Made by a program: the position numbers and the translations under genes
Part shown: in pieces, positions 57,643-64,000 of the stretch
How positions within the stretch are numbered: position 1 is the first letter of the stretch
Layout of the letters: the number at the start of each line of letters is the position of its first letter
NCBI RefSeq assembly: GCF_001625305.1
Contig: NW_017803910.1
Location: 1,273,409 to 1,337,408 of the forward strand
Origin: Branchiostoma belcheri
Taxonomy: Eukaryota > Chordata > Leptocardii > Amphioxiformes > Branchiostomatidae
Direction: 5' to 3'
DNA length: 64,000 nt
Notes under the pieces: generated by a model
The model's database searches: none
Seen by the model: only the letters and a program-made list of their open reading frames with translations
Told to the model about the DNA's origin: nothing

Positions 57643-59489
57643 GATAAAAAAGCCTAAGAACACGCCAAAAATAAACCACAACCCACACCTCTGCGAGTCA
57701 TGATCGAAACTCACACTTATGATTCTCAAACAAATCATATTATAAAAGACACCACGATGTGTTAACAATACTATATTCCATACATAAACATATGCAGACT
57801 GTATCACATTCACGGTACTGCTACAAATGTATATCATATGATTCTGCTTTGCTCCATTATAAAATTAACTCGTGTCACTTGTACCTTACAAATGGCTGCA
57901 TTTCAATTACAGACGCCATATATCATATATACATGAAAACATGGCCTACCTTAGTTAGGCGTTGAATTTGCAAATTCTGGCAATTTTCAGGAAAGTGACT
58001 TGCGTTATTCTCTGTGTCAATGCTCATATACTAGCAACGAGAGTAGTTCAGCTGATCACCAGCTACAGGAAGAGCTCTCAATATGTTACAAGGACAGGAT
58101 CAGGAAGTGGCGCCTCCTTCCCTCCTCCCAGTCTGTGCCATGTGCAGGACTAGTATTGGACGAGCGGCAAAACTATATCTACATTGGCGGGGTTAGGGGA
58201 CACTCCCATGCAGCCACCGCCGGCTTCCGACGAGTCTGCCGGAAAAGTTGACTTTGGCAGTTCTGCACCGAGGTCGTATAAAAGTTTGCCTTGACCCAGA
58301 ACCGTACGAGTCATTGTGGCCGCCCACACGTCACGAGAATGACACGGTGCCTCTTGTCTCTTCAGAGGCTAGAAAACAAGAGAGGGGAGTAGCCTCTACC
58401 TAGCCTCTACCAGGCTTTCCTAAATCAACCTAAAGGGATGTGGTGGGCGGCGACTGGCCAAACTCACTAGTGGTCCTCTGGCCGGCCAATGGATACTGTC
58501 TTGCCACCGCATGATCTGCAGCTTAGAGATTACATGTATTTAATTCTACCTTTTGGCTAAAGCTGGCATGGCCGTTCTTTTGTTAGATTATGTAGGGAAT
58601 GCGTGTACAGGACAGTTTTTGATGTAGTACATATTACATGTAGAGAAAGAGGAAGTCGGACGTCCGGTTTGATATAGTACTCGTGGATATAAATGGTTGC
58701 AGTATGTAGAATAAAGAAATATCTTATATACTCTAATTCCAGTAGCCAGAGATCGACACAGATAACACAGAATGTAAAAGACATACAGAGAGAACGCTAG
58801 CCTGTATACTCATCATAACTCGTACTTGGACAGTACTTGGACATTATCAAATCATGCACCGTGATATGATAATAATCCCGTAGGCACTTTCCAGTTTCGA
58901 CAAGACGCTTTCATCAAAGACAAAGTCGGGAATCAGTTTGCCTCTCGGCCGCCAGGTGTCGTTATTTTGCTACGGTACGGATCTAACGACAACAATGTTA
59001 TCCAACAGAGAGGAGGACAGGGTATTCACAAAAGAGATGGCTATGAAAAGTCAGCATCGCAACTTAGTTTTAACTTTGTATTCTTTGTGCTGAAAGTGGA
59101 CAAGTTGAGCGTCGTGTCCTGAAAACGCATAACCACACAAACTGAACAGTATTTGGCAGTGAAACTACGCCACTTACAACCAAGCGACTATTTGCGATAG
59201 TGCAACTATTGTTTAAAGAGTACACAAAATGTCATTTTAAACCTCTGTCAACTAACTTCGCCGCCCCAATATTGTTCCATTTCAAAACATGTTTTTGAAC
59301 AGCAATCTATTTCCCCCTAGCTGCCTATATCCTTTTAGAAATGGTACCTATCCGAGAGAATATTCTGCATACGTAATATAGCAAATGGAACGCTTGCACT
59401 GATCATTCTCTTTATTGTTAGACAGGTGAGTACTTTTCGCGTGCAAGGTAGTGCAAGGTGAGTCAGCGGCCACGCCCACCTCCTGACGA

Positions 59490-59513
59490 TTACGTCACGG
59501 TCACATGACGTCA
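59490..59513. promoter_or_regulatory. CRE sites upstream of PDCD6IP
   Basis: TTACGTCAC at about 59490 and a full TGACGTCA at 59506-59513 lie about 225 bases before the PDCD6IP start codon, a usual promoter distance. Confidence 0.4.
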
Positions 59514-59733
59514 GTCAATACATTCACCGCATCATCACGTCTTTGACATAACATACATTATAAAACACTTTCTTCCCTTAAGAATAGACATAGGGATCTA
59601 TTCTGTACATAGTTTAGGAATTTGATAATAGAAATCAATTTGTGATCTACGCTTCAGCTTACAAAAACCCCGTGTAATATCGTTGAACAGTCTTGTTTAC
59701 GTTTGTAGCATTTGAGTGCGGTCAAAATCCATC

Positions 59734-62700
59734 ATGGCGTCGTCGTTTTTGTCCGTACCACTGAAGAAGTCGCAAGCGGTGGACCTTGTAAAACCGCTGG
59801 AAAAATTCATCAAGAACACCTACTCTGGGCCAGGGGGAACCCAGGATGACTTCACACCGCAGCTGAAGGAACTGGACAAGTTGCGGGAGTCTGCAACGGG
59901 CAAGACGCTGGATAGACATGACAGCTCCTTGGAGATCATCCAGAAGTGAGATGACGAAAAATTATTTCCATCTCAGGAAATATTTGTTGCACACAATTTA
60001 AAAGCTTTTAATCTCGTATCCTGTTGTATCTGTTGATATTTTGTAGAAGTGTGACAACTATTGATAATAAGTTTGTCTGCATTTGCGTCACGTATTCCAT
60101 GCTTTTCTTTGAATGTTAATTCTAATATCGTCTGTTCATAGCCACTATGATGCACGACCATGAAACTGTGCGAAAAAGAATATACAAATTTTTGTACTTT
60201 GAGCCTAATGACAGCATATTTGCATTGCGATCAATTCTTTCCTAAGCTAGATATCATGTTATCTGGCATTTAAGTGCATTTATATACCCAAATTGTTGTG
60301 CTGGGAAGGTCCGAAACCTCTCCTACAATTTTTGAATGTCACACCCGGAAGTGAAGAATCGTCTCCTGATATAGCGTGACGTCATGCTCACAAGAACTGC
60401 AGAATATCTTGCAGCTGGTGTGAAATAGATTTATTTGGATCAACTTACTTTTTGCTAGTACATTATATCTACAAAATTTTCATCACCATAATTATATATG
60501 CATAATGAGGTGCTGTGATATTTGCGATAAATGTTCGAATTGAGGTAATTTCTATTACAGCTGCCTAAAATGCTGTGCACTGGGGTACCTGTATCAGTAT
60601 AGCTGGTAGAACCACCCTTTGATGTAACACACCAGCAAATACTTGGCTACCCCAGCTTTGAACTGCTACATAGAGGGTGCTCTACGCATTCTGAAGGGGT
60701 CTGTCATCTTTTAAATGAATTCTTCTAACTTCTACCTCCTCAGGTACTACGATCAGCTTTGTGCAATTGAAGCCAAGCTGCCGATCACAGAGAACCAGGT
60801 ATGTTGTAGTTATACATCTCGAGATGAGCATATGGTATTGGAAAAATTTGCAATGTGCATAGACTTTTGGGAATTGTGACCTTACCATAAACCTCTAGTT
60901 TATATACATACTTTGGGTACAACTAAGAAGTTATTAAACTTTAAGCTGGAATTTGCTGCAGACATTGCCTCCTTGCACCCTGCTGACACTGCACATTTTG
61001 CCTCTACCTTTCTCTGTCACGTCTGTTTCTTAATCTACCTTCCTGTGACCTCTGACCTCTCTTCAGGAAGACGAACCCCCCACCCCCTACCAGGTAAGGT
61101 CAGGGTCAGGATATCCAAGCAGATGTTGGGAGGGACGATTGTAATGTTTTCTGGCTATCCCTATTTTTCTGACACATAGCCCTCAGTAAAATGTGTAAGT
61201 TTATGTTACAATCTTCTCTCTTCATGTCTGCTTGGAGATTCACTTTCACCAACTGCCTGTTACCTGTGTGTGTGTGGCTTTTGTTTTCCTTTACCTTCAC
61301 CTTGTAAACATAAGTTCATTAAAGATATGAGCAAAAAGTATGTCATCTTTCTAGTCTTATTGTTGAAGTGAACTGCAATTGCCTGTTCTCCAGTTATCTT
61401 TAACACTATCAAACAACTATCCTGCTGTTTTACACTTATAATCTATCCTGATGTCTTAACTACACTAATGCTGAAGCTCTTTTCTGAGATGGGCCGAGTA
61501 GATCAGTTCATGTGACATCATTGCCTCCATGTTGCTATCCCTGTTTGCATGTCAGTAAATCATAGGCCATTAGCTCATTGCGAGCATTTGTTCATATAAA
61601 GATCTGACCTTTACCAGTATTCATTTGCTGTTGTTGTTGTTGTTGTTGTTGTAGATCCGGGTCAATTTCACCTGGTATGATGCCTTCGACCAGGGAATGC
61701 TGTTTCTGGGAAAGATGAAGAAGAGTAAGTTATTTGAGTGGCATTTTGGGCAGTGACCATTTTGTTGGAGACTTTGTTAACATTTCTGTTTGGCGTGTAA
61801 ACATGTAGTTTTTCCAATCATTATGAGGTGAGCTGAATAATTCCTCTGTTTTCCAGCCATGTCATCTGGAGACTATGAGAGGATGTGTGTTCTGTTCAAC
61901 ATCGGGGCACTGATGAGTCAGATAGCTGCTGCCCAGAACATAAGCGCTGACGACGGCCTGAAAAACGCTGCTAAATACCTGCAGGTATGTCATAAAAATC
62001 TCTGAGTCAATGAATCAGCAGTTATGTCTATAGCAATAAAGTTTGATTTAATAGCTTGCATATAACTGAAAGGGGTGGTGTTTATGTGGTGTAATAACAG
62101 AGTGTTTGATTCAGAACCAAGAGGTCCAGGGTACAAATCCTGCCATGTTACCATGTGATCTTGTGCCCTTGGGAAAGGCACTTTACACAACTTACCTAAC
62201 TTCACTGAGGTTGATATGAGCTTTTGCACCGCTAAAGTTGTATTTTTTTTCTGGGTGCCCAGCAAGCTGCTGGTGTGTTCACACACATCAAAGACTCCAT
62301 GGCAGGACCGTTCCAGCAGGTGGTGACCCCTGACCTGTCCCTGGAGATGCTGAGTACCCTGGCTGTTGTCATGTTGGCCCAGGCACAGGAGGCTATCCTG
62401 CTCAAGTCTATACAAGGTAAGTCATGCCTTCAAGTACCCAGAGTTATCAATCAATTAGGATTGAAGTGTTCAAAAACTCATTCTTTCCAAGAACTATCAC
62501 AGAGTGGAACTCACTGTTACCCACTACAGTAGGTGCACTATCATTAGATAGCTTTAAACAATGTTTAAAGTTAGATGTTCAAAGGTTAGGTGTAACAATT
62601 CGTTCGCTGTAATATAACCAGCTGCTGCTGCGCCACGTGCATGCAAAGCTGCCGTGTTATGCTGGAGGGCGGTTATACCGGCTATACAGATACAGATACA

Positions 62701-64000
62701 GACAGACATGGCCAGGTTCTTGGTGATGCCTCAGGAGTTGATTACTAGGATCTAAACTTTTCAAAAGGATTTCATTGCTAGCAGCTGTAAGTAGGAAGAA
62801 GCTTCAGGCATAAGCCTCAACTGTCCAACCTCTCCATTGAAAGAATCACTTGAGAAGTGTAATCCTGGGGTAACCTGGCTAAAATACGAGCTTTAGTGAA
62901 GTCCCATTATTAATATTAGCTACTTACAAAGCACAATACTAGTAACCTTTTGTATGGGGAGGTATTGCTAAGTAAACAGAAGGCACTAAAAGCCTGTTGC
63001 AGTAGAAATGTTTCCTTGGCCAGTTACATGGAAACTTGAATACTAAAGTTAATTTTTTCCATCATATTCTTTTGCAGACAAGATGAAGGAAGCCATCATT
63101 GCTAAGTTGTCCATGCAGGCGTCTGACTTGTACTCTGATGCTATGAAACAGGCACAAAACCCACACTTCGGAGACTTACTCCCAAAGGTATTAACCACAC
63201 CATTGTTGTAGTTACAGAGATATTTTTGAAGTACCGGTACATTTGATTTGTAATTGACAGTAGCAGTGTCTGTTTATAGTCAGTCAAAGTGTAATGGTGA
63301 CATGTCTGTTAGTAATATTTTGTAGTGACCAGTTTGTTTCAGACCTCTATAGTTCTAGTGTGGTATACAATACTGTAACAGTTATTCAATGTGATGATTT
63401 TACTGTTTCTATCTTCTAGGAGTGGATCCCAACCCTGGCTGGCAAGCAGGCCATGTACCACGCCCAGGCTGAGTTCTACATGTCACTGATGGCCAAGAAG
63501 AACAAGAACATCGGAGAGGAGATAGCCAGGCTCAAGGTACAGTCCAAGACAAAAATTCTTTCTCATGAGACAACAAATCAATCTTGTACAACAAAAGTCA
63601 TGGATCCAAAGGGAGGAGGTTTGAATTGAGCATAATGTTAGGGATTGCAGCTGTCATATGGTAGCCCGATGTAAATTTCCTTGTCTCAAAATATTACCAA
63701 AAGTGGAAAAAATGGACATGGCTTCCTCACACCTTAGCGTATAGGGGAGCTTATTTTTTTGGAACAGAAGAAGAAGTAGAGGAAGAAAGTGAGCACAAAC
63801 AATATGTTCTCCTTAGGTAAACATAATACTAGTAATTTTTCCGTCTATCTTCCCAGCATGCCCTAGAGCTGGCAAAGACGGGCGGCAGCAGGGCGGGGTC
63901 GACCATGGACCTGAAGGACTTCACGGGGAAAATCCAGCGGGCACATGACGCCGCTGACAAGGACAACAACTTCATCTACCACGACCGCGTCCCCGAGCTC
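59734..64000 (+). CDS. PDCD6IP: ALIX/PDCD6IP, Bro1 domain part (runs off the window)
   Basis: Exons 59734-59945, 60744-60798, 61655-61724, 61857-61984, 62263-62416, 63078-63187, 63420-63536 and 63857-64000 (cut by the window edge), all phase-compatible: the first 330 residues. MASSFLSVPLKKSQAVDLVK is the typical Bro1 start. NFTWYDAFDQG, CVLFNIGALMSQIAA, MLAQAQEAILLK, DKMKEAIIAKL, AMYHAQAEFYMSLMAKKNKN and NFIYHDRVPEL follow the order in human ALIX. The Bro1 domain binds CHMP4/ESCRT-III; the V domain and proline-rich tail must lie beyond 64000. The protein works in multivesicular-body sorting, cytokinetic abscission and membrane repair (family knowledge). A 27-base optional exon at 61067-61093 may add nine residues. 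Confidence 0.95.
61067..61093 (+). other. Candidate 27-base PDCD6IP microexon
   Basis: CTCTCTTCAG acceptor, nine codons EDEPPTPYQ, then a GTAAGG donor. It is phase 0 on both sides and lies between exons joined at phase 0 (ENQ|IRVNF), so inclusion keeps the frame. The insert has a PTPY motif and has no counterpart in the human protein as I remember it. Confidence 0.45.
61530..61615 (+). repeat. Interspersed repeat, also at 25350-25445
   Basis: GCCTCCATGTTGCTATCCCT then GTTTGCATGTCAGTAAATCA resembles GCCGCCATGTTGGTGTCCCT then ATTTGCATGTCAGAAAATCA in the DOK 3' region. Family unknown. Confidence 0.6.
61628..61654 (+). repeat. GTT microsatellite at a splice acceptor
   Basis: Eight TTG/GTT triplets run directly into the acceptor GTTGTAG of the PDCD6IP exon that starts at 61655, in place of a normal pyrimidine tract. 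Confidence 0.9.
62078..62225 (+). mobile_element. tRNA-derived SINE, decayed
   Basis: GGGTACAAATCC (weak B box) is followed by the shared body TTGTGCCCTTGGGAAAGGCA and CTTTACACAACTTACCTAAC. It ends about 40 bases before a PDCD6IP exon. Confidence 0.65.
62424..62710 (+). mobile_element. Non-LTR retrotransposon (LINE) 3' end
   Basis: The frame ending at 62612 reads KNSFFPRTITEWNSLLP and SLDSFKQCLKL, the conserved C-terminal end of many LINE ORF2 proteins. A short 3' tail follows and ends in ATACAG-type hexamers at about 62690-62708. Severely 5'-truncated; it lies in PDCD6IP intron 5. Confidence 0.75.

Larger units (their letters stand above)
56201..59733. other. Intergenic region CDK4/6 to PDCD6IP
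   Basis: No coding exon recognised. It contains a strong hairpin (57579-57642), scattered TACATGTA-type words, and PDCD6IP promoter-side motifs from about 59400 on. The repeated AGCCTCTACC tract near 58390-58420 shares a segment with the foldback at 19421. Confidence 0.45.

Overview
The window is eukaryotic genomic DNA: small coding exons with GT-AG junctions, long AT-rich introns and many decayed transposable elements. Six protein-coding loci are recognisable, all closest to vertebrate families but unduplicated (for example one CDK4/6 gene matching both vertebrate paralogues). With the gene structures, the repeat types and the very frequent TACATGTA-like words, a cephalochordate (amphioxus, Branchiostoma) is the best guess. 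The species cannot be told from this sequence alone.

Layout. 0.9-2.6 kb (-): ADPRS/ARH3, an ADP-ribose-serine hydrolase, in three exons. It is divergent from 2.9-10.8 kb (+): CNTRL/centriolin, a roughly 2,100-residue coiled-coil centrosome protein, almost all of it in one 6.3-kb exon that carries a single-base frameshift. 12.8-14.3 kb (+): SLC48A1/HRG1 heme transporter, three exons, with a minisatellite in intron 2. 16.7-25.1 kb (+): a DOK-type adaptor with a PH domain, an IRS-type PTB domain, proline-rich tracts, a small assembly gap and candidate microexons. 25.1-32.0 kb: the 3' untranslated region of that gene and a repeat-rich convergent spacer holding a Penelope-like element fragment. 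32.0-54.8 kb (-): CDK4/6, seven coding exons with a 19-kb first intron full of transposon relics. 54.8-59.7 kb: promoter side of CDK4/6 and of the next gene. 59.7-64.0 kb (+): PDCD6IP/ALIX, the first 330 residues (Bro1 domain), cut by the window edge.

The loci do not form a pathway or operon. They are independent housekeeping or signalling genes: centrosome (CNTRL), cell-cycle entry (CDK4/6), receptor signalling (DOK), endosomal sorting (ALIX), heme export from lysosomes (SLC48A1) and reversal of ADP-ribosylation (ADPRS). The linkage of SLC48A1 and CDK4/6 recalls human 12q13-14.

The unusual content is mostly structural: 3'-biased intron loss in CNTRL with a frameshift in the long exon, a repeat-born pseudo-exon, a GC-AG intron, phase-compatible microexons in DOK and ALIX, a duplicated stop-codon block in the DOK 3' region, and a set of mobile elements with readable target-site duplications (hAT-like, PIF/Harbinger-like, TTAA-type, Tc1-like, Penelope-like, tRNA-derived SINEs and a LINE 3' end). 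I found no convincing undescribed biological system. The 2-kb TA-flanked element in CDK4/6 intron 1 is the least explained object. Exon boundaries were read by eye from splice signals and reading-frame phase and have no transcript support.
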